Shown here: in pieces, positions 53,135 through 61,695 of the stretch | Numbering within the stretch: the stretch's first letter is position 1 | Layout of the letters: every line of letters starts with the position of its first letter | DNA from: Saccharospirillum sp040881935 | GTDB lineage: Bacteria; Pseudomonadota; Gammaproteobacteria; Pseudomonadales; Natronospirillaceae | Assembly: GCF_040881935.1 (NCBI RefSeq) | Contig: NZ_JBBECH010000026.1 | Coordinates: 1 to 64,000 of the forward strand | Length of the DNA: 64,000 nt | Direction: 5' to 3' | The notes under the pieces: generated by a model | The model's database searches: none | What the model was told of the DNA's origin: nothing | What the model saw: only the letters and a program-made list of their open reading frames with translations | Translations under genes and position numbers: made by a program

Positions 53135-54790
53135 ATGAGTACAGCCACATCTAAGGAAGCGATCAAGACCGAGCTTGAAGCCACGCTGCAGCAAGCGCAG
53201 TCTGCGCTCGAGAGTTTTAGTTCGGACACCAGCGACCTGGTGCAGTTGCAGCAATCACAGGATTTGATTGGGCAAATGCGGGGCATCTTTCAGGTGCTGG
53301 AAGAAGAAGGTGCCATTGCTCTGTGCGATGAGTTCAACACTCTGATCAATGCCATACCCACAGGCGAGTCAGCCGACAACGACGATGTACGTATCAAACT
53401 GGATGCCATGAGTGGTGGTTTGGTTGTTCTCAGCCGCTACCTGGAATTTCTCAGTCTTGGTCAGAAGGCGATTCCCGCTGTCCTGTTGCCGACCATCAAT
53501 CTGGTTCGGCGGGCGAGGGGAGTCTCTTTGCTCGGAGAAGGGCATTTTTTCCAGTTTTCGTTCAAGCCTGGCAAGCCTGCTGATAGCAAAGTCTTCGAGT
53601 TTTCGCCCCAGAAAATCCGCCAGCTTAAAAAATTCCGACACATGTACCAGGCGGGGCTGCTACACCTGTTACGCGGTGAGCGGACTGTGGGTGCTTTCAA
53701 GTACATGGGGTTGGCTCTTAACCGGATAGATCAACTGCTGGCCAACGCACCCTGTGCCCCGTTGTGGTGGGTTGCTTCGGGTGCGCTTGAGTCAATGGCC
53801 AATCGCAGTGCCCTGATGACCGGGCCGCGCAAGATGCTGTTCGCCCAACTCGACCGCCACCTCAAAGACCTGATCAGCAACGCGCCGAAATCGTTGAACA
53901 AGCAGCCGTCGCTTGCGCTGATGAAAGAATTTCTGTTTTTGCTGGCGATGAACCCGGCTGAGAGCCTGAGGGCTCGGCAGGTTGCCAAATATTACAAGTT
54001 GCCGACGCTTGGACAAAGCGATGACATGCTCGAAGAGCAGCGGCAAATATTGTTCAGCCCCGGTCGCAGCGTGCTATCGAGTGTTTCCGATGCGCTGAAA
54101 GAGGACATCTCGGTGATCAAAGACACCGTTGATCAGGCGGCCCGTGGCGATAGCGGTTTTTCGGCGCGCATTCTTCAGGAGCGCATGGCCAAGGTGGCGG
54201 ACGTCTATGTAATGCTGGGTCTGCAAAGCCCAGCGAATGTGTTGAAACAGCAGGCAAAGGTTATCGCTGGCTGGGCCGACAATGCCGCGCCGTCCAATGA
54301 GCAGTTGCTGACCATTGCCGATGCCGTGCTGTACGCCGAAAGTGCGTTATCCCGTATTTTACAGGGTCAGCGACAGTTGGAGGGCAACGGTGACAGCAAG
54401 GCGGCGCTCGCCCAGTTGCACGATGCCCGGGTGGTACTGATCGATGAAGCCGAAGCCGGTCTGGCCCTGGCGAAACGGGCCATCACCGCCTATATGGATT
54501 CTCAGGGCGATCGGTTGCATTTGTCCAATGTGGTGCCGACGCTCCATAGCGTGAAAGGGGCTTTTGTGTTCCTTAATAGTAAAACCGCCGCTGACCTGAT
54601 TCAGCGAGCCATCAACTACATCCGCCGGGATCTTGAAGAGTCCGGCACCATGGTTGATCCCGGGCAACTGGAATCCTTTGCTGATGCCTTGTCGAGTCTG
54701 GAGTTTTTCCTGGAAGGCTTACTCAGTGACTCGGCCAATGAAGATATTCTGAAGCTCGCCAATCACAGCCTGGCAGCGCTGTCGGTGTAA
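53135..54790 (+). CDS. fimL: FimL-like protein (ChpA N-terminal homologue)
   Basis: A 551-residue soluble helical protein of the size and style of Pseudomonas FimL, which resembles the N-terminal HPt-like part of the pilus chemotaxis kinase ChpA. FimL there links surface sensing to cAMP/Vfr and twitching. In the C-terminal domain the sequence has PTLHSVKGAFVFLNSKTAADLI, that is, a normal H-x-x-K-G phosphotransfer motif, whereas Pseudomonas FimL is described as lacking the phosphorylatable histidine. The gene's neighbourhood (mltD, methyltransferase, rnhA, dnaQ a little downstream) is that of Pseudomonas fimL. Confidence 0.8.
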   Translation: MSTATSKEAIKTELEATLQQAQSALESFSSDTSDLVQLQQSQDLIGQMRGIFQVLEEEGAIALCDEFNTLINAIPTGESADNDDVRIKLDAMSGGLVVLSRYLEFLSLGQKAIPAVLLPTINLVRRARGVSLLGEGHFFQFSFKPGKPADSKVFEFSPQKIRQLKKFRHMYQAGLLHLLRGERTVGAFKYMGLALNRIDQLLANAPCAPLWWVASGALESMANRSALMTGPRKMLFAQLDRHLKDLISNAPKSLNKQPSLALMKEFLFLLAMNPAESLRARQVAKYYKLPTLGQSDDMLEEQRQILFSPGRSVLSSVSDALKEDISVIKDTVDQAARGDSGFSARILQERMAKVADVYVMLGLQSPANVLKQQAKVIAGWADNAAPSNEQLLTIADAVLYAESALSRILQGQRQLEGNGDSKAALAQLHDARVVLIDEAEAGLALAKRAITAYMDSQGDRLHLSNVVPTLHSVKGAFVFLNSKTAADLIQRAINYIRRDLEESGTMVDPGQLESFADALSSLEFFLEGLLSDSANEDILKLANHSLAALSV

Positions 54791-54799
54791 TTCCCTATC

Positions 54800-55456
54800 A
54801 TGAAGCTGATGACGCAATGGCCATTGTTTGCCTTGCTGGTTCTACCGGGCCTGGTGCTAGCCTATATCGCCTTGCGTCTGCTGTTGCGTCGTGGTTGGAT
54901 TCGGGGCTTTGTGCGCGGCGCTCTGGGTGTGGTTTGCCTGGTCGGATTGCTCATCATCTCCTTGTTTATGTTTGATTTGGCCGCGTATCGGGCCTTTACC
55001 CGGGAAACCGTCGTGGCGACGGTTTCTTTTCGGCGACAAGGTGAGCAGGCCTATGAAGTCAATCTGGAGACCAATCAGGATCAGCAGCGCCGGAGTCTGG
55101 TGTTAAATGGAGATGAATGGCAGTTGGATGCCCGTATCCTTATCTGGTCTGGTCCGCTGGTTGTGCTGGGTATGGAGCCGGTGTATCGGCTGGACCGTAT
55201 AACCGGACGATATCAATCATTGGAGCAGGAGCTGAATGCGCCACGCACCGTCATTGATCTGCGGGCGGGTGCACTCTGGTCGGTCAGTATGGTCAGCGAT
55301 TGGTTACCCTGGATCAGCGCACGTTTCGGCAGTAGTGTGTATCTGCCAATGGTCGATAATGGCTTGTTCGAGGTAGGGTTGGGTGCACAGGGGTTGGTCG
55401 CGAGACCGGTCAATGAACCGGCTCGCGAAGCGCTGGGGCAGTGGTTTTCTGACTGA
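54800..55456 (+). CDS. Hypothetical membrane protein downstream of fimL
   Basis: A 218-residue protein with two N-terminal hydrophobic helices (about residues 8-30 and 38-60) and a mostly beta-like extracytoplasmic part with VVATVSFRRQGEQAYEV, WQLDARILIW, YRLDRITGRY. It has no motif I recognise. It starts nine bases after fimL, so the two are probably co-expressed. Homologues are sometimes annotated as multidrug or cation efflux proteins, which the sequence does not support. Confidence 0.6.
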   Translation: MKLMTQWPLFALLVLPGLVLAYIALRLLLRRGWIRGFVRGALGVVCLVGLLIISLFMFDLAAYRAFTRETVVATVSFRRQGEQAYEVNLETNQDQQRRSLVLNGDEWQLDARILIWSGPLVVLGMEPVYRLDRITGRYQSLEQELNAPRTVIDLRAGALWSVSMVSDWLPWISARFGSSVYLPMVDNGLFEVGLGAQGLVARPVNEPAREALGQWFSD

Positions 55457-55481
55457 AAACCAGATGCTTTGGCTCAGTCGA

Positions 55482-55796
55482 TTACAGTGAAAACAGATCC
55501 GACAAGCGGGTTGCCAGCATCATATCGCCTTCAGTGCGCAAGCGACCTGCCATAAATGCCTGCATGCCATTCAAATCGCCTGAAGCGATTTCTTTCAGGG
55601 TCTCTTCATTCATGATCAGGGTAACCGATGGGTCTTGATGCTCGCCGGATACCAGTTTGCACTGCTTGTTTTTAACGATCAAATGGTAGGTGTCGCTGTC
55701 GTCGATGTTGAATTGAAAGACAACATCCAGACCCGAGGCAGCGTCGGCGTTGAATTGGGATTCGATGTTGTTGAACATGTCTGCGGTCGAAGCCAT
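55482..55796 (-). CDS. SCP2 sterol-binding-domain protein
   Basis: A 104-residue single SCP2 domain (MFNNIESQFNADA, VVFQFNIDDSDTYHLIV, DPSVTLIMNEETLKEIASGDLNGMQAFMAGRLRTEGDM in parts). SCP2 folds bind lipids, often acyl-CoA or sterols. I start at the ATG at 55796, which has GGAGAG before it; the longer frame is unlikely. It diverges from sohB across a PsrA-type palindrome, in keeping with a lipid-linked role. Confidence 0.83.
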   Translation of the reverse strand: MASTADMFNNIESQFNADAASGLDVVFQFNIDDSDTYHLIVKNKQCKLVSGEHQDPSVTLIMNEETLKEIASGDLNGMQAFMAGRLRTEGDMMLATRLSDLFSL

Positions 55797-55860
55797 GGTC
55801 TGCTCTCCGGTGTGTGGGTGAATGACATTGGGTGGATTGTAGAGAGCCGAGTGGGTAAAA

Positions 55861-55876
55861 TCAAACGATTGTTTGA
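55861..55876. promoter_or_regulatory. PsrA-type operator between SCP2 gene and sohB
   Basis: TCAAACGATTGTTTGA, a 16-base inverted repeat with one central asymmetry, containing CAAAC-GATT-GTTTG. It fits the Pseudomonas PsrA box and is almost the same as the palindrome at 16408-16425. It lies 65 bases before the SCP2 start and 34 bases before the sohB start. Confidence 0.65.
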
Positions 55877-55909
55877 AACGTAAGTTTAACTGATGAAAAG
55901 GAGAAAATT

Positions 55910-56917
55910 GTGTGGGCTGAATACGGGGCATTTGTATTAAAAACCATCACCCTGGTGGCTATTCTGGTGATCGCGCTGGTTGTGGTAGCCCGGGCATCAC
56001 AGGGAAGCAGTGGTGCTTCCAGAAAATCTGGCGGGCGGTTACAGATCGATAAACTGAACACTCGGCTGGAATCCAGCGCTGACCGGGTTCGCCAGGAGGT
56101 GATGTCGAAGAAAGCCTATAAAGCTCATCACAAAGCTCAAAAGGCAGAACAAAAAAAAGCGGCCGAGCAGCCGTCTTCAAACGTCTGGGTAATGCGATTT
56201 AAAGGCGATGTCCACGCCTCTCAGGTGGATGGTTTGCGCCGGGAAGTAACGGCCATTATCCAGGTGGCGAGTACCGGTGATGAGGTGGTTCTGGTCCTTG
56301 AAAGTCCGGGGGGTGCGGTGTCGGGTTATGGTCTGGCGGCTTCGCAACTGGTTCGGCTAAAAGAAGCCGGGTTGTCACTGACGGTGTGCGTCGACAAAGT
56401 GGCCGCCAGCGGGGGCTATATGATGGCTTGTATTGCCGATCGCATCATCGCAGCACCTTTTGCGGTGCTCGGGTCCATTGGAGTATTGGCCCAGGTGCCT
56501 AATATTCATAAGCTGTTGCAACGCCATCAGGTGGATGTAGAAGTGCTGACGGCGGGTAAACATAAGGCGCCCATGACCCTGATGGGTGAGAAAACCGAAG
56601 AAGGCCGGGAGAAGTTGCTGGAAGATCTCAAAGCCATTCATGAGCGGTTTAAAGAGTTGGTAGGGCGCTATCGCCCACAATTGGATCTGGCGGTCGTCAC
56701 TGAAGGTGATTTCTGGCTGGCCGAAGATGCCCGTGAACTAGGATTGGTGGATCAGCTGGAGACCAGCGATGCGTATCTGTTGGCCAAAGCGAAAAGCGGC
56801 GACGTGGTCTCTGTTACCTGGGTTCCGCAGGTAGGGGTCGATCAGCGACTCAAAAAGGCATTTTCATCGTCTGTTCAGGGCGCTGTTGACGCACTGTCTC
56901 ACCGCTATTTTCCTTGA
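55910..56917 (+). CDS. sohB: Inner-membrane peptidase SohB
   Basis: A 335-residue S49-family serine protease. One N-terminal membrane helix (about residues 8-28), a charged coiled-coil region (45-90), then the protease domain: the nucleophile serine in KVAASGGYMMAC and the general-base lysine in AGKHKAPMTLMGEKTEEGR. The GTG start has a strong AAGGAG site. SohB suppresses DegP loss in E. coli when overexpressed; natural substrates are unknown. Confidence 0.92.
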   Translation: MWAEYGAFVLKTITLVAILVIALVVVARASQGSSGASRKSGGRLQIDKLNTRLESSADRVRQEVMSKKAYKAHHKAQKAEQKKAAEQPSSNVWVMRFKGDVHASQVDGLRREVTAIIQVASTGDEVVLVLESPGGAVSGYGLAASQLVRLKEAGLSLTVCVDKVAASGGYMMACIADRIIAAPFAVLGSIGVLAQVPNIHKLLQRHQVDVEVLTAGKHKAPMTLMGEKTEEGREKLLEDLKAIHERFKELVGRYRPQLDLAVVTEGDFWLAEDARELGLVDQLETSDAYLLAKAKSGDVVSVTWVPQVGVDQRLKKAFSSSVQGAVDALSHRYFP

Positions 56918-56987
56918 GCTGAGAGGCGCTTTCTTGTTTGATCGGCCAAGCAGTGCCTTATGGCGCAGCATGGCCGATCGGCGAAGT

Positions 56988-58724
56988 CTATTGCAAGCGG
57001 GTTACATCTACATAAAGAGTCAGATGCTGACCTGGCTGCAAATACTCCTGACCTATGGTGTTCCAACTTTGAATGTCGGCAATTCGAACATTAAACCGGT
57101 TGGCAATCCGAGACAGGGAATCACCTGACCGGACAACATAGCCGACTTTTCGGACCACTTCACGACCGTTCCTGACTGATGAACTGGCAGAGGCAGTAGC
57201 TGACGAGGTGTCGTTGCTGACCCAGACCGCCAATGTCTGCCCGGGGCGAATGACGTCGCGGGGAGCCATGTTGTTCCAGCGGGCCAGGCTCTGCACGGTC
57301 ACGCCAAACTCCCTTGAAATGTCCCAGAAGCTGTCACCCGACTGAACGATATAGTCGACCCGGTTTGTGTCGGCGCTGCCAGAGGCATTCTGACGACGCG
57401 CCAGTCGCTGATCCGCACTCATAGAGTAGGCGTTACTGTTGGCGCTGGCGGTCGGAATCATCAGGGCGTCGCCAGCGCGAATCAGACTGCTGTTGAGGTC
57501 GTTGGCGTCCTGGATAATATCGACGGTAACACCGAAATCCCGGGCGATGGTCAGTAGGGAATCCCCGGGCTCGATGGTGTATCGCTGCCAGGCCATTCGC
57601 GAGTCCAGGGGCAATTCGTCAAGGCGTGCCCGAAACTGTGTGGCTTTATCAGTGTGGACCAGCAAGCGATGCGGGCCTTCCGGATTGGTTGCCCACTGGT
57701 TAAAACCGGGGTTCAACAAATACAGATCGCTTAGATCCATATCGGCCATGGCCGCTGCCTGAGCCAGATCTATCTGACTGCCAACATCGACAATCTCAAA
57801 AAAGGGCTCGGTATCGAGCAAGGGCAATTCGATGCCATAGGTTTCCGGCGCGTGAATTAACTTGGCAAGCGCGAACATCTTGGGCACATAGGCTTCGGTT
57901 TCCCTTGGCAGGTCCAAATGCCAGAAGTCTGTCGGGTTGCCTTCGGCGCGGTTGCGTCGCATGGCTCGCATAACGGTGCCGGGACCGGAATTATAGGCCG
58001 CCAGCGCCAGTAGCCAATCGCCATCGAACATATCGTTAAGTTGGTCGAGGTATTCCATGGCCGCACGCGTCGATTCGACGACATCGCGACGTCCGTCGTA
58101 CCACCAGTCCTGTTTGAGCCCAAACATGCGTCCGGTCGACGGAATGAATTGCCACATGCCGGCGGCACTGCCGTGAGAGTAGGCGAAAGGATCGAACGCA
58201 CTTTCAACAATGGGCAGCAGCGCCAGATCGAGCGGCATATCACGGGCCTGCAGCTCCGCGACGATGTGAAACATGTAGCGACCAGCCCGCTCACTGACAC
58301 GGTTAAAGTAACTCTGATGGCTGGCATACCAGCGCAACTGTGAGGTGATGCGCGGGTCTTCAAGCGTCAGATCGAACTGAAAGCCACGACGTAGCGTCTG
58401 GTACAGATCTTCCGGGTACTGGGCGTAGGGGTCGTATACCGCCCGGGTACGCAATGTCTCTGCGGCCAGGTCCGGGTCTGTGTCAAACAGGTATTCAGTT
58501 GCGGACAGGTCCGCGAGTAACGGGTCGAAAATCGGCTCTGGTTCGCTTTCTGGAGCTGCACCCAGTTCGCGTTCAACCAGTGCCTGTTCGCTGACGTCAG
58601 CGCCCGGTTCCGGAGTCGACTCCGCCGTTGTCTGAGAAAAAGACGAAAGTGCAGGCAAAGTACTGCATCCGCTGGTGACAAAGCCTGCGACGGCCAGCGG
58701 TATTAAAAGTCGTTTTAATGCCAT
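56988..58724 (-). CDS. mltD: Membrane-bound lytic murein transglycosylase D
   Basis: A 578-residue lipoprotein (lipobox VTSGC, Cys20) that cleaves peptidoglycan to 1,6-anhydromuropeptides. The SLT domain has PIVESAFDPFAYSHGSAAGMWQFIP with the catalytic glutamate, and AYNSGPGTVMRAM. Three LysM modules follow in the C-terminal third, each with a GDSL/GDSF start (near residues 385, 455 and 530). Residues 25-60 are an acidic linker. Confidence 0.95.
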   Translation of the reverse strand: MALKRLLIPLAVAGFVTSGCSTLPALSSFSQTTAESTPEPGADVSEQALVERELGAAPESEPEPIFDPLLADLSATEYLFDTDPDLAAETLRTRAVYDPYAQYPEDLYQTLRRGFQFDLTLEDPRITSQLRWYASHQSYFNRVSERAGRYMFHIVAELQARDMPLDLALLPIVESAFDPFAYSHGSAAGMWQFIPSTGRMFGLKQDWWYDGRRDVVESTRAAMEYLDQLNDMFDGDWLLALAAYNSGPGTVMRAMRRNRAEGNPTDFWHLDLPRETEAYVPKMFALAKLIHAPETYGIELPLLDTEPFFEIVDVGSQIDLAQAAAMADMDLSDLYLLNPGFNQWATNPEGPHRLLVHTDKATQFRARLDELPLDSRMAWQRYTIEPGDSLLTIARDFGVTVDIIQDANDLNSSLIRAGDALMIPTASANSNAYSMSADQRLARRQNASGSADTNRVDYIVQSGDSFWDISREFGVTVQSLARWNNMAPRDVIRPGQTLAVWVSNDTSSATASASSSVRNGREVVRKVGYVVRSGDSLSRIANRFNVRIADIQSWNTIGQEYLQPGQHLTLYVDVTRLQ

Positions 58725-58920
58725 GAATTTATCGGTTCTTTTTTTGATGCTGGGTTCGAGTTGAGCGATAATTCTATGTTGCTATGGGGTGCAGGGGCAA
58801 GTTAAGGCATAGTACGGAGAGATTTATTGGGCCGTTTTGTGACGTTGAGCATTTATCAGGGGATCCGAAGGCGGCGTTTGATGACATATTCTGACCTGCG
58901 CTGTTTTTAATGAGGGCATT

Positions 58921-59712
58921 TTGGCTAAACGGATAGGTTTTAGATTCAAACAATGGCTTCGAGCGGGGCCTCCGTCCGTTGCAGTTCAGGAATCAGCCTT
59001 GCACGACTGGTACAACACGCCCATGGGCGGCCGATTAATTGACGTTGAACGACAACTGGTTGCTCGCGCCTTATCGGGCCGTTTTGGGACTCATCTGGTG
59101 CAGTTGGACTCCGGGTTACATGAGCCCTTGTTTGAACCACGCCTCTATGGGTGTGGTTTGTTGATGACACAGCTCGACAACCGGGCACCCTGTCCGAGCG
59201 TACGAGGCGATGCAGAAGCCCTGCCGTTTGAGCCGGAGAGCCTGGATGCGTTAATTATGCATCACACGCTGGATCAGTGTGACAATCCCTATCAGGCCGT
59301 TCGTGAGGCCGCTCAAACACTGCGCCCCGGTGGCATACTGGTCATTGTCGGTTTTAACCCTTACTCCACCTGGGGGCTTAGAGCCCTGTTCAGTCGTGCG
59401 CGGTCGGGGCTCTGGCGCAGTCGATTCATCAGTAGCAGCCGGGTGTCAGACTGGATGCAACTGTTGAATTTTGAACTGGAGCGTTCTGAAAAACACGGCT
59501 TTATGTCACCTTTTTCCCGGCCAGCCTGGTTATCGCGTCTGAGATTTTTTGGCGGGCTTCAAAAAGCGGTATTGCCGGTCACCGGGTCGGTGTACTTGCT
59601 GGTCGGCTGCAAGCAAGTTCCCGGCAGAATCAATGGCCGTGCCCGTTGGCGTGCAAAACCCATTCTGGAATCCGGATTGGCCGGTCGAACCATCAGGAAA
59701 CAGCATGAGTAA
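58921..59712 (+). CDS. SAM-dependent methyltransferase
   Basis: A 263-residue class I methyltransferase: LHDWYNTPMGGRLIDVE, the acidic-loop region LVQLDSG, RGDAEALPFEPESLDALIMHHTLDQC and LRPGGILVIVGFNPYS. This is the protein that sits before rnhA in Pseudomonas (PA1814) and enterics (YafS). Its substrate is unknown. Motif I is degenerate, as is normal for this family. The start is a TTG at 58921, and its 3' end overlaps rnhA by eight bases. The gloB gene found next to it in relatives is absent. Confidence 0.83.
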   Translation: MAKRIGFRFKQWLRAGPPSVAVQESALHDWYNTPMGGRLIDVERQLVARALSGRFGTHLVQLDSGLHEPLFEPRLYGCGLLMTQLDNRAPCPSVRGDAEALPFEPESLDALIMHHTLDQCDNPYQAVREAAQTLRPGGILVIVGFNPYSTWGLRALFSRARSGLWRSRFISSSRVSDWMQLLNFELERSEKHGFMSPFSRPAWLSRLRFFGGLQKAVLPVTGSVYLLVGCKQVPGRINGRARWRAKPILESGLAGRTIRKQHE

Positions 59713-60169
59713 CAGTGAACAAAGCGGTCAGTCCGTTGTGCTTTATACCGACGGTGCCTGTCGGGGCAACCCCGGTCCGGGTGGCTGGGGTGTGCTTATG
59801 CAATACGGGTCCAAGCATAAGGAACTGTATGGCGGTGAAGACCAGACCACCAACAACCGTATGGAATTGATGGCCGCTATTGCCGGACTGGAAGCCCTTA
59901 AGCGAACCTGTCAGATCGATCTCTACACCGATTCACAGTATGTCCGCAAGGGCATTACCGAGTGGATACATGGCTGGAAAAAGAATGGCTGGAAAACATC
60001 GGCCAAAAAAGACGTGAAAAACCGGGATTTATGGCAACGCCTGGACGAGAGCATAGCGCGACACAGCGTTAACTGGCATTGGGTCAAGGGCCATGCCGGA
60101 CACCCCGGGAACGAGCGGGCCGATGCGCTGGCAAATATGGGTATTGATCATCGCAGCACCCGGGTTTAA
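59705..60169 (+). CDS. rnhA: Ribonuclease HI
   Basis: A 154-residue RNase H with the DEDD site: YTDGACRGNPGPGGWG, NNRMELMA, LYTDSQYV and GNERADALA. It removes RNA from RNA-DNA hybrids. I start at the ATG at 59705 (MSNSEQSGQ), preceded by AGGAAA. An open frame extends upstream within the methyltransferase gene but is not needed. It stands 63 bases before dnaQ, the classic pair, here on the same strand. Confidence 0.96.
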   Translation: MSNSEQSGQSVVLYTDGACRGNPGPGGWGVLMQYGSKHKELYGGEDQTTNNRMELMAAIAGLEALKRTCQIDLYTDSQYVRKGITEWIHGWKKNGWKTSAKKDVKNRDLWQRLDESIARHSVNWHWVKGHAGHPGNERADALANMGIDHRSTRV

Positions 60170-60232
60170 ACGCGTTCGGCCCTGGCGTATGCAACCTTAA
60201 TCAGAACATGACTGGATGAGATCTTTAGCAAG

Positions 60233-60970
60233 ATGAGACAAATCGTACTGGATACCGAAACCACGGGTTTAAGCCCCAACAAAGGTGATCGTATTGTGGA
60301 AGTCGGGTGCGTGGAGCTGGTGGATCGAAAGCTGACCGGTCGACATTTTCATTACTACATCAATCCTGAGCGCGATATTCCCGAAGAAGTGATAGCGGTA
60401 CACGGGATTGATAACAACAAGGTAAAAGACGCGCCCAAGTTCCGGGACATTGCCCAGTCTTTCTGGGATTACGTCAGCGGTGCAGAGCTGGTAATACACA
60501 ATTCCGCCTTTGATATGGGCTTCTTACAGATGGAGTTTAACCGCCTCGCCGATGAGGGCTTTACTCAGTTTGGTCAGCTTAAAGAGGTATGTGGTGTTCT
60601 TGATACGCTGAAACTGGCGCGCGAAAAACACCCAGGTGCTAAAGCTTCGCTGGATGCGCTGTGTAAGCGGTATGGCATCGATAATTCACACCGCACCTTG
60701 CACGGAGCCTTGCTCGACTCGGAAATTCTGGCTGATGTTTATTTGCTGATGACCGGTGGGCAAACCGCGCTGATACTGGATGATGAAGAAGAGAACAGTA
60801 CGGAACAAGTGAGTTTTGATGCCAGCGCTGTTATTGCATCAAACCAGTCACTCAAGCGTGTGCAACCGACTGCGGAAGAGCAGGTCGCGCATCGTGAGAT
60901 GTTGGCTGTTATCGAAAAAGCAGCCGGGAAATCACCCTTGTGGCTCGAACTGGCTGGTAAAAATAGCTGA
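60233..60970 (+). CDS. dnaQ: DNA polymerase III epsilon subunit
   Basis: The 245-residue proofreading exonuclease of the replicase. Exo I LDTETTGLSPNKGDRIVEVG, Exo II HNSAFDMGFL and Exo III HRTLHGALLDSEIL complete the DEDDh site. The C-terminal tail that binds the polymerase alpha subunit follows from about residue 190. The length is normal. Confidence 0.96.
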   Translation: MRQIVLDTETTGLSPNKGDRIVEVGCVELVDRKLTGRHFHYYINPERDIPEEVIAVHGIDNNKVKDAPKFRDIAQSFWDYVSGAELVIHNSAFDMGFLQMEFNRLADEGFTQFGQLKEVCGVLDTLKLAREKHPGAKASLDALCKRYGIDNSHRTLHGALLDSEILADVYLLMTGGQTALILDDEEENSTEQVSFDASAVIASNQSLKRVQPTAEEQVAHREMLAVIEKAAGKSPLWLELAGKNS

Positions 60971-61016
60971 GAGCCAGCCAGTTCGTTGGGTAGTGTTGTG
61001 TGTTGCAGCGCTTGTT

Positions 61017-61622
61017 TTAGTGCAGCGAACGCCGAATAACGCCCACATACAAGCCTTCGATGGCGAAGTCCTGTTGGGTTAAATCAACTTTGATCGGTTC
61101 AAAGTCTTCATTTTCCGGGTAAAGCGTGACAATCTGACCTTCGCGCTCGTAGCGTTTAACGGTAACATCGTCGCCCACCCTGGCTACGACGACATCGCCA
61201 TTGCGCACCTGGTCGGTTTTATGGACGGCGATGAGGTCGTCTTCCAGAATGCCCATATTTTTCATGCTTAATCCCTGAACCTGCAGTAAAAAGTCGGCTT
61301 TGGGGCTGAACAGGGTAGACGGGAGACTCAGGAATTCTTCAATTTGCTCCTGAGCCAGAATGGGCTCGCCAGCTGCGACACGACCCACAACCGGAAGACC
61401 GGATTCAGGCTCTTCGGGAAGGCGAATGCCACGCGATGCGCCAGGAATGATTTCGATGGCTCCCTTTCGCGCCAGTGCCTTGAGGTGCTCTTCAGCGGCA
61501 TTGGGGGAGCGGAAACCCAATTGGCTGGCAATCTCTGCCCGGGTAGGAGGGTAGCCGGTTTCCAGCATGTGGTCTTTTACGAGGTCGAGAACTTGTTGTT
61601 GACGAGCCGTCAGTTTAAACAT
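61017..61622 (-). CDS. lexA: SOS repressor LexA
   Basis: A 201-residue LexA numbered almost exactly as in E. coli: a winged-helix N-terminus (LTARQQQVLDLV, TRAEIASQLGFRSPNAAEEHL), the self-cleavage bond Ala84-Gly85 (RVAAGEPI), and the Ser119 (QGLSMKNMG) and Lys156 (VTVKRYE) dyad. Its promoter holds two SOS boxes. Confidence 0.97.
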   Translation of the reverse strand: MFKLTARQQQVLDLVKDHMLETGYPPTRAEIASQLGFRSPNAAEEHLKALARKGAIEIIPGASRGIRLPEEPESGLPVVGRVAAGEPILAQEQIEEFLSLPSTLFSPKADFLLQVQGLSMKNMGILEDDLIAVHKTDQVRNGDVVVARVGDDVTVKRYEREGQIVTLYPENEDFEPIKVDLTQQDFAIEGLYVGVIRRSLH

Positions 61623-61631
61623 AATGTCGCC

Positions 61632-61666
61632 CTGTTTTTTTATACAGTAGCTGTGATTATATACAG
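61632..61666. promoter_or_regulatory. Two LexA (SOS) boxes
   Basis: CTGTTTTTTTATACAG (61632-61647) and CTGTGATTATATACAG (61651-61666), both fitting CTG-N10-CAG, 19 bases apart start to start. The first lies 10 bases before the lexA start, so lexA is autoregulated through a tandem pair as in E. coli. The second is 30 bases before the divergent hydrolase, which may therefore share SOS control. Confidence 0.92.
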
Positions 61667-61695
61667 CCTGTAATCGCTGTAAAGGATTCTCTGGT

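Noticed and set aside
52939..53154. 71-codon frame upstream of fimL
   Set aside because: It overlaps the fimL start and promoter and has no recognisable features.
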